Source: Paenibacillus typhae
GTDB lineage: Bacteria; Bacillota; Bacilli; Paenibacillales; Paenibacillaceae
Assembly: GCF_900099765.1 (NCBI RefSeq)
Contig: NZ_FNDX01000006.1
Coordinates: forward strand, 186,001-250,000
Length of the DNA stretch: 64,000 nt
Direction of reading: 5' to 3'
Shown: one piece after another, positions 16,152 through 25,485 of the stretch
How positions within the stretch are numbered: the first letter of the stretch is position 1
Layout: the number at the start of each line of letters is the position of its first letter
Program-made: the position numbers and the translations under genes
The notes under the pieces: generated by a model
Databases searched by the model: none
What the model was told of the DNA's origin: nothing
What the model saw: the letters and a program-made list of their open reading frames with translations, nothing else

Positions 16152-17678
16152 GTGGAATCATCTACCTTTGTGCTGTTTGGCGCCACCGGGGATTTGGCGA
16201 AACGCAAAATCTATCCGGCTCTCTATAATCTGTTTGCCGATGGCAAGCTTTCCGGTCCTCTCTCGGTGATTGGCCTGGGCAGAAGAGAGCTAAGCAACGA
16301 AACGTTCCAGGCGCAGGTGCTGGATTCACTGCGTACCTTTTCCCGCCGTCCTGTTGTAGAATCAGCGGGACTGCAGCGTTTCCTGCTGGCTTTTGAATAT
16401 AGCATGCTGGACGTTGGGCGTCCGGAGGATTATACGAAGCTGCTGGCCCACGTGCAGCAGCGGGAAGCAGAGCTCGGCATTCCGGGTAACCGGATGTTCT
16501 ATTTGTCGGTCGGCCCTGAATTTTTCGGTCCGATTGCCGCGAATATTCATGAGAGCGGTCTGGGTGACACCACAGGCTGGAAACGTCTGATTATCGAGAA
16601 GCCGTTCGGCCGGGATCTGCAGTCCGCGCGGGAGCTTAATGAGAGCCTGACTGCGGCTTTCCGGGAAGAGGAGATTTTCCGGATCGACCATTTCCTCGGT
16701 AAGCCGATGGTGCAGAACCTGGAAGTACTCAAGTACTCTAACCCGGTGCTCCGGGCGCTCTGGCAGAACCGTTACATCGCTAACGTTCAGATTACGGCTG
16801 CCGAGACTGTTGGTGTGGAAGAACGGGCAGGCTATTATGACAAATCAGGTGCGCTGCGCGACATGTTTCAGAACCATATGCTGCAGCTGCTGATGATGAT
16901 GGCCATGCAGCTTCCTAAAGACAGCAGTCCTGAGGATGTCCGAAGCAAAAAGCGCCATGTTATCCGTTCCGTGCGGCCGCTGCTGAAGGAAGAGGTGACG
17001 CAGCATGTGGTGCGCGGACAATACGGCGCCGGCCATATGAAAGGCAAAGCGGTGCCAGCCTACCTTAATGAACCGGGTATTGACGCAAGCTCGCAGAATG
17101 AAACATATATCGCCGCACGCTTATGGATCGATGATCCGATGTGGAGCGAGGTGCCTTTTTACATCCGCACCGGCAAACGGCTGAAGGAGAAATCAACCAG
17201 AATTGTTATTGAGTTCAAGGAACCGTTTAATGACTCTCATAACGTTAACAGAGGCAAGCTTACGCTTGAGCCTAATCTGCTGGTGATTGAAATCGGGCCC
17301 GGGGAAGGCATTTCGCTGCAGCTGAATACCAAAAATCCCCGCCAGCACGGGTCGCTCGAGCCGGTAAGCATCCGGCATGATTCAGCTAATCCCGATCTGC
17401 CTGAAGCCTATGAGAACCTTATTTACGATGCACTGCTCGGAGACGCTACTTTCTTCGCTCACTGGGAAGAGGTGGAGCTGAGCTGGCAGTGGGTGCAGCC
17501 GATTCTTGAGGCCGTGGAGGAAGGTAAGCTCCCGCTCCATACCTATGCTGCCGGTTCTAACGGTCCGGCTGCAGCGGATGAGCTGCTTGGCGAAAACCAC
17601 TGGTGGCTGGATGAGCCGGAGGAAGACGTCGAAGCATCCCGCAGAACGGATGAGCAGGCGATCCGGGCAGGAGCGTAA
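16152..17678 (+). CDS. zwf: glucose-6-phosphate 1-dehydrogenase
   Basis: It oxidises glucose-6-phosphate to 6-phosphogluconolactone with NADP+, the entry to the oxidative pentose phosphate pathway, in the cytoplasm. The 508 residues have the dinucleotide fingerprint GATGDLAKRK near the start and the substrate-binding RIDHFLGK motif (His at about residue 180). Length is normal for the family. ATG 16146 sits only one base after GGGAGG, so I prefer GTG 16152, seven bases from the ribosome-binding site. The next gene, 54 bases on, is a 6-phosphogluconate dehydrogenase, so the two pathway steps are co-transcribed. 6-phosphogluconolactonase is not present here. Confidence 0.96.
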   Translation: MESSTFVLFGATGDLAKRKIYPALYNLFADGKLSGPLSVIGLGRRELSNETFQAQVLDSLRTFSRRPVVESAGLQRFLLAFEYSMLDVGRPEDYTKLLAHVQQREAELGIPGNRMFYLSVGPEFFGPIAANIHESGLGDTTGWKRLIIEKPFGRDLQSARELNESLTAAFREEEIFRIDHFLGKPMVQNLEVLKYSNPVLRALWQNRYIANVQITAAETVGVEERAGYYDKSGALRDMFQNHMLQLLMMMAMQLPKDSSPEDVRSKKRHVIRSVRPLLKEEVTQHVVRGQYGAGHMKGKAVPAYLNEPGIDASSQNETYIAARLWIDDPMWSEVPFYIRTGKRLKEKSTRIVIEFKEPFNDSHNVNRGKLTLEPNLLVIEIGPGEGISLQLNTKNPRQHGSLEPVSIRHDSANPDLPEAYENLIYDALLGDATFFAHWEEVELSWQWVQPILEAVEEGKLPLHTYAAGSNGPAAADELLGENHWWLDEPEEDVEASRRTDEQAIRAGA

Positions 17679-17731
17679 GCCAGATTTAACTGGCATAATA
17701 CACAATCAGAAATTAACCGGAGGGATATCTA

Positions 17732-18625
17732 ATGAAAGTCGGATTAATCGGACTGGGTAAAATGGGCTTCAATCTCGGCCAGAACCTGCTGGAGCATGGA
17801 CATGAGGTTGTGGCATACGATGTAAATGCTGATGCAGTAGCCGAGCTTGGCACAAAAGGGGCAGCTGGAGCAGCAAGCCTGGCTGAGCTCGTAAGCAAGC
17901 TGGATACACCGCGGATCGCCTGGATTATGGTGCCGCACCAATTCGTCGATTCCGTAATCGCCGAGCTGACACCACTGTTGTCCAAAGGCGACATTGTTAT
18001 AGAAGCAGGGAATTCCCATTACAAGGAATCAATCCGCCGCCACGGTGAGTTGGAACAGTCAGGGATCTACTATCTGGATGCCGGAACCTCGGGCGGTATG
18101 GAAGGAGCCCGCAACGGCGCCTGCTATATGATCGGCGGGGATGAAGAGGCCTGGGTTGTGGCTGAGCCGCTGTTCCGTGATACGTCTGTGGAGAACGGCT
18201 ATCTGTATGCCGGCAAATCCGGCAGCGGCCATTTCCTCAAGATGGTCCATAACGGAATTGAATACGGCATGATGGCGGCCATCGGCGAGGGCTTTGAGGT
18301 TCTGGAGAAAAGCGGATATGACTTCGATTTCGAGCAGGTGGCCCGCGTGTGGAACAACGGGTCGGTCATCCGTTCGTGGCTGATGGAGCTGGTAGAACGC
18401 GCCTTCTCTAAGGATGCCAAGCTTGATGACATCAAGGGCGTCATGCATTCCTCCGGCGAAGGCAGATGGACACTGGAGACAGCGTTTGACCTGCAGGCGG
18501 CCACTCCGGTCATTGCGATGTCGCTGCTGATGCGTTACCGGTCGCTGGAGACGGACACTTTTACCGGCAAGGTGGTTGCTGCGCTGCGTAATGAATTCGG
18601 CGGCCATGCGGTGGAAAAAAACTAA
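17732..18625 (+). CDS. gnd: 6-phosphogluconate dehydrogenase, decarboxylating (short GntZ/YqeC type)
   Basis: It converts 6-phosphogluconate to ribulose-5-phosphate and CO2. The 297 residues are shorter than the usual 470-residue Gnd and match the short GntZ/YqeC group. The Rossmann fingerprint is KVGLIGLGKMGFNLGQNLLE, and the substrate loop is LDAGTSGGMEGARNGACYMI. The residues after the second strand (VVAYDVN) lack an obvious NADP-type Arg cluster, and an NAD preference is known for this group, so NAD use is possible. ATG 17732 has CCGGAGGG. It forms an operon with zwf and ends at a long hairpin terminator. Confidence 0.93.
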   Translation: MKVGLIGLGKMGFNLGQNLLEHGHEVVAYDVNADAVAELGTKGAAGAASLAELVSKLDTPRIAWIMVPHQFVDSVIAELTPLLSKGDIVIEAGNSHYKESIRRHGELEQSGIYYLDAGTSGGMEGARNGACYMIGGDEEAWVVAEPLFRDTSVENGYLYAGKSGSGHFLKMVHNGIEYGMMAAIGEGFEVLEKSGYDFDFEQVARVWNNGSVIRSWLMELVERAFSKDAKLDDIKGVMHSSGEGRWTLETAFDLQAATPVIAMSLLMRYRSLETDTFTGKVVAALRNEFGGHAVEKN

Positions 18626-18650
18626 GCAGCTGAACCAGCCTGTACGCTGC

Positions 18651-18705
18651 AAAAGCGTCAAATTTCAAAGTCCTGAACGGGATTTGGGATTTGGCGCTTT
18701 TTGGT
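18651..18705 (+). terminator. intrinsic terminator of the zwf-gnd operon
   Basis: Long imperfect stem between AAAAGCGTCAAAT and ATTTGGCGCTTTTT, with further pairing inside, ending in TTTTT. Confidence 0.75.
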
Positions 18706-18812
18706 GATTCGGCAATGAGATTGCACCCTCCCTCTGAATAAACGGTTCCCTCAGCCTCCAGTCTGATGTAGTATATAGAGAAAGCTCAGACAGAGATAAG
18801 GGGGGATCCTAT

Positions 18813-20093
18813 ATGGTTAACTTACTCGAAGTATTGAAGAAGGAAATCGTTCCGGCGGAAGGCTGTACGGAGCCGATTGCAGTAGCCTATGCGGTCTCTT
18901 TGGCGGCAGAGCTGCTTGAGGAGGAAATTACAGGCATTCAGCTGTTCCTCAGCGGTAATATTATCAAAAATGCGATGGGTGTGGGCATTCCCGGGACCGG
19001 ACAGACCGGACTCCCGATTGCTGCAGCGCTTGGTGCAGTAATCCGCCGCTCCCACAGAAAGCTGGAGATTCTTTCAGGGCTGACGGCTGTTGAGCTTAGT
19101 CAGGCTAATGCGATTATAGACCGAAAGCTGCTGGCGGTGGAACTCAAGGACACCCCGGAGAAGCTGTATATAGAAGCAAGGGTACAGAGCGCGAATCACC
19201 GGGCAACAGCGGTTGTTGCGAAGGAGCACACTAATATCGTTCTGCTGGAGAAGGATGGTATCCCTATTAATATCCAGAAGGATAAGGGAGATTGCGGGGA
19301 GGACGAGCAGCTAAGTCCCGAAGACTACGCCGTTTCTCTCGAAGGGATTTATGAGTTTGTCTGCACTACAGCTTTTACTGATCTGGAATTTCTTCTGGAA
19401 GGCGCAAGAATGAACAAGGCTATTTCAGATGAAGGCCTGCGGGGGGATTACGGTCTTCAGGTCGGCAAAAAAATGAGCCAGCGCTCCGCAGTCAATCTGT
19501 TCGGCAACGATGTGGCCAATTCCGTAATCGCGGCGACGGCTGCGGCTTCCGATGCACGGATGGACGGCAGTGCGATGCCGGTCATGACGACGGCGGGCAG
19601 CGGTAATCAAGGGATCGCAGCTACGCTGCCTGTCATTAAACTGGCCGAGCTTATGGGGAAAAGTGATGACATGCTGGCCCGGGCTATTGCCCTCAGCAAT
19701 CTGGTCACTGTTCACGTCAAGCATTACATCGGCCGGCTCTCACCGCTGTGCGGCTCAGGAATTGCCGGCGGAGTAGGGGCGAACAGCGGGATCATCTACC
19801 TGATGGGCGGCAGCCTGGATCAGATCAAGCATGGCATCCAGAATACCATTGCTTCCTTGTCCGGCATGATCTGTGACGGGGCCAAGTCCACCTGTGCGCT
19901 CAAAATCTCCACCGCCACCAATGCCGCAATCCAGGCGGCAACGCTGGCGATGAATAACATTTCACCGACAGACAATGACGGAGTCATTTTTGAAAAGGTA
20001 GAGGATACTATCCGCAACATGGAACGGCTCGTCCAGGAAGGGCTTGCCGCTACAGATGAGACGATTCTGAATATTATGCTGTCCAAAGCTTAA
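18813..20093 (+). CDS. UPF0597 / CyuA-type L-cysteine desulfidase family protein
   Basis: The 426-residue protein belongs to the serine dehydratase alpha-like UPF0597 family (E. coli YhaM/CyuA). Family members degrade L-cysteine to pyruvate, sulfide and ammonia using an oxygen-sensitive [4Fe-4S] cluster. The visible signatures are AEGCTEPIAVAYAVSLAAEL near the start, LCGSGIAGGVGANSG in the last third and CDGAKSTCALK near residue 352; these Cys residues are the likely cluster ligands. ATG 18813 follows AAGGGGGGAT. It is a single-gene unit with a strong terminator. Substrate preference (cysteine or serine) is not settled by sequence. Confidence 0.85.
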   Translation: MVNLLEVLKKEIVPAEGCTEPIAVAYAVSLAAELLEEEITGIQLFLSGNIIKNAMGVGIPGTGQTGLPIAAALGAVIRRSHRKLEILSGLTAVELSQANAIIDRKLLAVELKDTPEKLYIEARVQSANHRATAVVAKEHTNIVLLEKDGIPINIQKDKGDCGEDEQLSPEDYAVSLEGIYEFVCTTAFTDLEFLLEGARMNKAISDEGLRGDYGLQVGKKMSQRSAVNLFGNDVANSVIAATAAASDARMDGSAMPVMTTAGSGNQGIAATLPVIKLAELMGKSDDMLARAIALSNLVTVHVKHYIGRLSPLCGSGIAGGVGANSGIIYLMGGSLDQIKHGIQNTIASLSGMICDGAKSTCALKISTATNAAIQAATLAMNNISPTDNDGVIFEKVEDTIRNMERLVQEGLAATDETILNIMLSKA

Positions 20094-20116
20094 TGCAGGC
20101 TGCAGCAGCTATACTA

Positions 20117-20156
20117 AAAGGACATTTCCCGGGAAGGGGGAAATGTCCTTTTTTTG
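20117..20156 (+). terminator. strong intrinsic terminator after the CyuA-type gene
   Basis: Perfect arms AAAGGACATTTCCC and GGGAAATGTCCTTT with a short purine loop, then a run of T. Confidence 0.92.
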
Positions 20157-20194
20157 GATACACATATTATATAGAAGAAACACAATCATCCGCA

Positions 20195-20950
20195 CTAGCA
20201 GAGAACCTCAATATTCTCCTTGGCCAGGCGCTTGAGCCAGGCTTCTGACGGCTTACGGTCAGTGATCAGCACATCGATCCGGTTCAGCTCCACCAGCTTC
20301 GTAAAAGCTGTCTTGTCAAATTTCGTATGATCCGCCAGCAGCACAACCTTCTCCGCCTGACGCAGCATGTACTTCTTGAGCTCGCATTCCGGTTCGTTGG
20401 AATCGGTAATTCCCCGGTCCATATCGATCCCCTTGCAGCTGATTACGGCGGTGTCCACATTGTAGCGCTGAATCGTATCATGGGCGACCGGGCCAACCAG
20501 CGAGAGGGAACGGTGGCGGAGAGAACCGCCGGTAGAAATAATGTTCATGCCGGAATTGGAGAACTCCTGTAAAATATTGATCGAGTTCGTGATGAGTGTC
20601 AGGTTATTTTTGTTGCCCAGCAGTTTAAGGAATTCGAACGAGGTTGAGCTGGGGTCTACCATCAGGGTATCCCCGTCATTGATCAGATCAAGCGCCTTCA
20701 GCGCGATGTTGCGTTTGATGTCGGTATTGAGCGCATTGCGGGTTACAAAAGGAAGATCCTCGTTCGTATGCCTGTTAAGCATAGCCCCGCCGTAAGTCCG
20801 GCTGACAATCCCGTCCTTCTCCAGCTTCTCCAGATCCCTGCGGATCGTTTCTTCCGTTACTTCGAACATGCGGCTCAGGTCGGAGACCAGTACTCTTTTA
20901 TCCTGATGGACAAGATCTATGATTCTGTTGCGTCTTTCGGCAGCCAGCAT
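20195..20950 (-). CDS. DeoR family regulator, probable rhamnose operon repressor
   Basis: The 251-residue protein has the DeoR N-terminal winged helix (ERRNRIIDLVHQDKRVLVSD, then RMFEVTEETIRRDLEKLEKD at about residues 27-46) and a DeoR sugar-phosphate sensor domain (GDTLMVDPSSTSFEF, then SCKGIDMDRGITDSNEPE). Such proteins bind phosphorylated sugars; here the likely inducer is a rhamnose catabolite such as rhamnulose-1-phosphate (inference). It is divergent from the rhamnose operon across a 386-base AT-rich gap that holds repeated operator-like sequences. The start ATG 20950 follows GGAAAGGTGAT. Confidence 0.88.
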   Translation of the reverse strand: MLAAERRNRIIDLVHQDKRVLVSDLSRMFEVTEETIRRDLEKLEKDGIVSRTYGGAMLNRHTNEDLPFVTRNALNTDIKRNIALKALDLINDGDTLMVDPSSTSFEFLKLLGNKNNLTLITNSINILQEFSNSGMNIISTGGSLRHRSLSLVGPVAHDTIQRYNVDTAVISCKGIDMDRGITDSNEPECELKKYMLRQAEKVVLLADHTKFDKTAFTKLVELNRIDVLITDRKPSEAWLKRLAKENIEVLC

Positions 20951-21016
20951 TTGTTATCACCTTTCCGGAGCTATACTCTTGAATCCCAATAGATATCTAT
21001 AAATATAGACCTGAAT

Positions 21017-21196
21017 ATCTGTGTTTTGCAATAAATTAGACGAAAACCACACATAATTTATTATAATATTCATTATAATCTGCGTTTTGTAAACAGTAAA
21101 CAAATAAAAACAACATAAATAATATTTTATTTGTTGACAACACAGAATTATGGAGCTACGATAAGAGTGTTCATTTTCTCTTTGAAAGCGCATGCT
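21017..21196 (+). promoter_or_regulatory. rhamnose operon control region: DeoR repeats, sigma-A promoter, cre
   Basis: Within the 386-base gap, ATCTGTGTTTTGCAA (21017-21031) and ATCTGCGTTTTGTAA (21078-21092) are direct repeats. A third related copy lies inverted at 21134-21148 over the -35 box. The promoter is TTGACA at 21134 and TACGAT at 21157 with a 17-base spacer. TTGAAAGCGCATGCT at 21182-21196 resembles a CcpA cre site just after the expected transcript start. Together they fit local induction plus catabolite repression. Confidence 0.6.
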
Positions 21197-21336
21197 TCAT
21201 AAGATTAAGCGCCTGAGCATAAGGTCCGCTGCGATTACTACAGAGACCAGCCTGAGGTGCCGCAGCCGGGATAACCCTTACAGAGAAGAAGATAACGAAC
21301 TGTGCAACACAACATTATCAGGAGGCTGGTCAATCA

Positions 21337-22488
21337 ATGAGTACCCGTGTTTATTATGTTCCTTCTATTAACATTATGGGCAAAGGCTGTCTGCAGGAAA
21401 TCGCTCCTTACATTCAAGAACTGAATTTGAAGAAGGCGCTTGTTGTTACCGACAAGTTCCTTATGAAGAGCGGAATCGCCGGCAAATTGCTGTCCGTACT
21501 GGATGCAGCCGGTATTGAGTATGTGGTATATGATGAAGTTAAGCCGAACCCGACCTGTAAAAATGTTCATGACGGCGTGGATTTCCTTAAATCGCATGAA
21601 TGTGATTATCTGATCTCGATCGGCGGAGGTTCACCGCAGGATACGGCCAAAGCAATAGGTATCGTTGCTACCAACGGCGGACATATTGCCGAGTATGAAG
21701 GTGTACACAAATCCAAGAACAAATCACTGCCGATTGTTGCAGTTAATACAACTGCAGGAACCTCCAGTGAAGTTACAATTAACTACGTTATTACTGACGA
21801 AGAACGCAAGGTTAAGATGGTAATGGTTGATAAGAACAGCATTGCGACCATTTCTGTAAATGATCCTGAGCTGATGGTTGATAAACCTGCTGCACTGACT
21901 GCAGCAACCGGTATGGATGCATTGACCCATGCGATTGAAGCACTGGTAACCCCGGGCGCTTACCCTGTTACGGATGCTACGGCTCTGGCGGCTGTTGAGC
22001 TGATCTTCGGCAACCTGGCTAAGACTGTGAAGAACGGCCATGATATCGAAGCACGTGAACAGATGGTATATGCGATTTTCCTGGGCGGACTTGCGTTCAA
22101 TAATGCCGGACTCGGTTATGTGCATGCAATGGCGCATCAGCTCGGCGGAGTGTATGATCTGCCGCACGGCGTATGTAATGCGATGCTGCTGCCTTATGTG
22201 GAAGAAGAAAATGCCAAGTATGTTCCAGAGAAATTCCGGGCAATCGCCAAGGCAATTGGGCTCCAGGTGGAAGGCAAAACCGATAAAGAGTGTGCAGACT
22301 TCGTTATTGAGTCGATCAAGGAGCTGTCCAAGGAAGTCGGTATCCCTGCCAAGCTGTCTGAGCTGGGGGTTGACGAGGTAGATCTTGACCTGCTGGCTGA
22401 GAATGCCATGAAGGACGCTTGTGCGCCTGGTAACCCGTTCATTCCGACCAAAGAAGAAGTTATCGCCCTGTTCCGCAAAATTCTCTAA
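21337..22488 (+). CDS. iron-containing alcohol dehydrogenase, probable lactaldehyde reductase
   Basis: The 383-residue protein is a group III iron-dependent alcohol dehydrogenase of the FucO type. It has the NAD-binding GGGSPQDTAKAIG, the TTAGTSSEVT segment and the metal-ligand region HAMAHQLGGVYDLPHGVCNA with the expected His residues. Rhamnose breakdown yields L-lactaldehyde, which such enzymes reduce to 1,2-propanediol. Its place as first gene of the rhamnose operon supports that role; activity on other alcohols is possible. ATG 21337 follows CAGGAGG. The rhaB gene starts 27 bases downstream. Confidence 0.9.
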   Translation: MSTRVYYVPSINIMGKGCLQEIAPYIQELNLKKALVVTDKFLMKSGIAGKLLSVLDAAGIEYVVYDEVKPNPTCKNVHDGVDFLKSHECDYLISIGGGSPQDTAKAIGIVATNGGHIAEYEGVHKSKNKSLPIVAVNTTAGTSSEVTINYVITDEERKVKMVMVDKNSIATISVNDPELMVDKPAALTAATGMDALTHAIEALVTPGAYPVTDATALAAVELIFGNLAKTVKNGHDIEAREQMVYAIFLGGLAFNNAGLGYVHAMAHQLGGVYDLPHGVCNAMLLPYVEEENAKYVPEKFRAIAKAIGLQVEGKTDKECADFVIESIKELSKEVGIPAKLSELGVDEVDLDLLAENAMKDACAPGNPFIPTKEEVIALFRKIL

Positions 22489-22515
22489 ATTAATCTCAAG
22501 ATAAGGAGATTCCCT

Positions 22516-23988
22516 ATGAACTATCATATCGCCGTCGATATCGGCGCCTCCAGCGGGCGGCTTGTGCTCGGCACCATCGCAGACGGAAGTCTCTCGCTGG
22601 AGGAAATTCACCGTTTCAGCAACGGGTTCACCGAACGTGACGGCTCCTGCTTCTGGGACATCGATTATTTATTTGAAGAAATTCTGCGCGGCCTGCAAAA
22701 GGCCAAAGCAGCCGGCATCAGCAAATGCACGCTGGGGATTGATACCTGGGCTGTGGATTATGTGCTGCTGGATGCAGAGGGTAAGCGGCTGCAGGAGGTA
22801 TACGCCTACCGTGACCGCCGGACTGACGGGGTAATGGAGGAAGTAGCCAAGCTGATTTCTCCGGATAAGGTATACGCCAAAACCGGTATCCAGCAATTAA
22901 CTTTTAATACTTTATACCAGCTGTATGCTCATGACGCTAAAGAGCTGGCTGCAGCTGATCAGATTCTGCTCGTCCCGGATTATCTCTACTACAGATTGTC
23001 CGGCCGCAAGATCAACGAAGTAACCAATGCCTCGACCACGCAGCTGCTGAATCTTGCAGAGCGTGAATACGATGCAGAGCTGCTGTCCCTGCTTAAGCTG
23101 AGAAGAGAGCAGTTCGCCCCGCTTACCGAGCCCGGCGAAGTGCTTGGCAGCATCAAGGATGAGCTGAAGCAGCAGTATGACCTGCCGGACTGTGAACTCA
23201 TCTGCGCAGCTACTCATGATACGGCTTCAGCCGTACTGGGTGTGCCTGTGCAGGATGACCGGTCTGCTGCTTACATCAGCAGCGGAACATGGTCTCTGCT
23301 CGGTGTTGAGCTGGATCATCCAGTCAATACAGAGGCGGCAATGCAGGCGAATTACACAAATGAGTGGGGCGCTTTTGGAACCTACCGTTTCCTCAAGAAT
23401 ATTATGGGACTTTGGCTGATCCAGGAGGTACGCAGACTGGACAGAGAGCGTTACAGCTTCGCTGAACTGGCTGAGCTTGCCGCAGAAGCTGAAGGCTACC
23501 TCAGCCTGATTCCGTGCAATGATCCGCGGTTCCTGAATCCGGACAACATGATTGAAGAGATTCGCCTTGCCTGCGCAGAGAGCGGCCAGCCTGTTCCGCA
23601 AACGCCGGGCGAGCTTGCCCGCTGCATCTTCGACAGCCTGGCACTCTCGTACCGCAGTTATCTGGGCGAGCTGGAACAGCTGACCGGCAGACCGGTAGAG
23701 GTGCTGCAGATTGTCGGCGGCGGTGCGAACAACACGCTGCTGTGCCAGCTTACTGCCGATATTATCGGCCGGGAAGTTTTGGCCGGTCCTACGGAATCGA
23801 CAGCGCTCGGTAATCTCGCAATCCAGCTGATTCACACCGGAGAAGTTGCGGACATCCGCGAAGCCCGGACGATCATCGGCAAGTCCTTTAAGATACAGTC
23901 TTACCTGCCGCGCCCGCTTCCGCAGCTTGAGGCCCTGCTGGCCCGCTGGGAAGCCCTGCATGCAGTTTCTGCAGGCGGCAGCCAATAG
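22516..23988 (+). CDS. rhaB: rhamnulokinase
   Basis: It phosphorylates L-rhamnulose to rhamnulose-1-phosphate. The 490 residues are a FGGY-family kinase with the ATP-binding start VDIGASSGRLVLG, a GIDTWAVDYVLL segment, the catalytic-region CAATHDTASAV and SSGTWSLLGVE, and the C-terminal VGGGANNTLLCQLTAD. Length and motifs are typical for RhaB. ATG 22516 has AAGGAG. It is the second gene of the operon and is separated from rhaA by a 149-base spacer that holds two copies of a 51-53 bp repeat. Confidence 0.95.
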   Translation: MNYHIAVDIGASSGRLVLGTIADGSLSLEEIHRFSNGFTERDGSCFWDIDYLFEEILRGLQKAKAAGISKCTLGIDTWAVDYVLLDAEGKRLQEVYAYRDRRTDGVMEEVAKLISPDKVYAKTGIQQLTFNTLYQLYAHDAKELAAADQILLVPDYLYYRLSGRKINEVTNASTTQLLNLAEREYDAELLSLLKLRREQFAPLTEPGEVLGSIKDELKQQYDLPDCELICAATHDTASAVLGVPVQDDRSAAYISSGTWSLLGVELDHPVNTEAAMQANYTNEWGAFGTYRFLKNIMGLWLIQEVRRLDRERYSFAELAELAAEAEGYLSLIPCNDPRFLNPDNMIEEIRLACAESGQPVPQTPGELARCIFDSLALSYRSYLGELEQLTGRPVEVLQIVGGGANNTLLCQLTADIIGREVLAGPTESTALGNLAIQLIHTGEVADIREARTIIGKSFKIQSYLPRPLPQLEALLARWEALHAVSAGGSQ

Positions 23989-24002
23989 ATATAACCTTTG
24001 TT

Positions 24003-24120
24003 GAAGACAGTTTTGCACGAAGTAGATCAGATGGAGCAGATGCTCACAAAACTAAGCGTATGCTTTCGAAGTCAGTTTTGTCCGAAGCAAAATCAATGGA
24101 GCAGATGCTCACACAAAACT
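24003..24120 (+). repeat. two direct copies of a hairpin-forming 51-53 bp repeat between rhaB and rhaA
   Basis: Copy 1 is 24003-24053 and copy 2 is 24068-24120. Each begins GAAG-A/T-CAGTTTTG, has CGAAG then ATCA-ATGGAGCAGATGCTCA, and ends CAAAACT. AGTTTTG and CAAAACT at the ends, and GAGCA/TGCTC inside, are inverted, so each copy can fold. The 14 bases between the copies include AAGCGTATGCTT, itself partly palindromic. The element lies in the transcript just ahead of the rhaA ribosome-binding site. Confidence 0.8.
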
Positions 24121-24137
24121 TTTAGGAGGACCCCAAC

Positions 24138-25394
24138 ATGGATCAGAGCATCATCAACAGTTATAACGAAGCGAAGAAGTTATATGCAGCCCACGGCATC
24201 AACGTGGATGAAGTATTGGAGAAGCTGGCGGAGATCAAGATTTCCCTTCACTGCTGGCAGGGAGACGATGTACAGGGCTTCCTGTTCAAGGACAAGGAGC
24301 TGAGCGGCGGTATCGCTGTTACCGGCAGCTATCCTGGACGCGCCAGTACACCGGATGAGCTCCGCAAGGATCTGGAAAAGGCCTTGTCGCTGATTCCGGG
24401 CAAACACAAGGTCAACCTGCACGCCATCTATGCAGATACAGACGAAAAGGTGGATCTGGATGAGCTGGAGCCGCGCCATTTCGCTAACTGGGTAGAGTGG
24501 GCTAAGGAACAGGGACTGGGACTTGATTTCAACCCGACCTGCTTCTCCCATCCAAAAGCGGCAGACGGCTTCACCTTGAGCCATGCTGACGAGGAGATCC
24601 GCAATTTCTGGATCAAGCACTGCAAAGCTTCCCGCAAAATCGCTGAATCGTTCGGCCGCGAGCTGGGACAGCCTTGTGTAACTAACTTCTGGGTACCGGA
24701 CGGCTACAAGGATACTCCGGTTGATCGCCTGGCTCCGCGTGCACGCCTGCGTGATGCGCTGGATGAAGTGTTCAGTGAAGAGATTGACCCGCAATACAAC
24801 ATCGATGCCGTTGAGAGCAAGCTGTTCGGCATCGGCTCCGAGAGCTATGTTGTCGGATCGCATGAATTCTATATGGGGTATGGTCTGACCCGCGGCAAAG
24901 CCATCTGCCTTGACGCCGGACACTTCCACCCGACTGAAGTGATTTCGAACAAACTGTCCTCGATCCTGATGTTCAGCGAGCAGCTGCTGCTGCATGTGAG
25001 CAGACCGGTACGCTGGGATAGTGACCACGTAGTAACAATGGACGATGAGCTGCTGGAAATCGCCCGTGAGCTGGTCCGCGGAGATTTGCTGCCGCGTACG
25101 AACATCGGCCTGGACTTCTTCGACGGCAGCATCAACCACGTTGCCGCATGGGTAATCGGAACACGCAACACCATCAAAGCGCTGCTGCGCGCTATGCTTG
25201 AGCCTGTTGCCGAGCTGAAGAAGATCGAACTGGAAGGTGACTATACTTCCCGCCTGGCACTGGTAGAAGAATTCAAATCTTACCCGTTCGGCGCAATCTG
25301 GGATTACTACTGCGCTTCCCAGAACACACCTGTCCGCGAAAACTGGCTGGCAGAAGTGAAGACTTACGAGAAGGAAGTACTGTCTGCTAGATAA
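24138..25394 (+). CDS. rhaA: L-rhamnose isomerase
   Basis: It converts L-rhamnose to L-rhamnulose in the cytoplasm using divalent metal. The 418-residue length matches RhaA. Characteristic segments are [14 protein letters not shown] near residue 35, LHAIYAD, the metal-binding region [20 protein letters not shown] near residue 255 and [23 protein letters not shown] 24138 follows TTAGGAGGACC, directly after the second intercistronic repeat. It lies between rhaB and rhaD, completing the three-step rhamnose pathway. Confidence 0.96.
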   Translation: MDQSIINSYNEAKKLYAAHGINVDEVLEKLAEIKISLHCWQGDDVQGFLFKDKELSGGIAVTGSYPGRASTPDELRKDLEKALSLIPGKHKVNLHAIYADTDEKVDLDELEPRHFANWVEWAKEQGLGLDFNPTCFSHPKAADGFTLSHADEEIRNFWIKHCKASRKIAESFGRELGQPCVTNFWVPDGYKDTPVDRLAPRARLRDALDEVFSEEIDPQYNIDAVESKLFGIGSESYVVGSHEFYMGYGLTRGKAICLDAGHFHPTEVISNKLSSILMFSEQLLLHVSRPVRWDSDHVVTMDDELLEIARELVRGDLLPRTNIGLDFFDGSINHVAAWVIGTRNTIKALLRAMLEPVAELKKIELEGDYTSRLALVEEFKSYPFGAIWDYYCASQNTPVRENWLAEVKTYEKEVLSAR

Positions 25395-25485
25395 GGCTAT
25401 TTATATAAACAAACATTAACTTGAGTTTTTAAATGGTCGTCATTTTTACCACCAACAGATCTGCATCCAAAAGGAGCGAAAACAT

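Noticed and set aside
20957..21193. 78-codon minus-strand frame in the rhamnose control region
   Set aside because: The region is AT-rich with promoter and operator features, and the frame has no ribosome-binding site.
21724..22611. 295-codon minus-strand frame over the lactaldehyde reductase gene
   Set aside because: It spans the end of one real gene and the start of rhaB in antisense; no domain is seen.
24180..25139. 319-codon frame antisense to rhaA
   Set aside because: It is fully overlapped by the well-supported rhaA gene, with no start signals.
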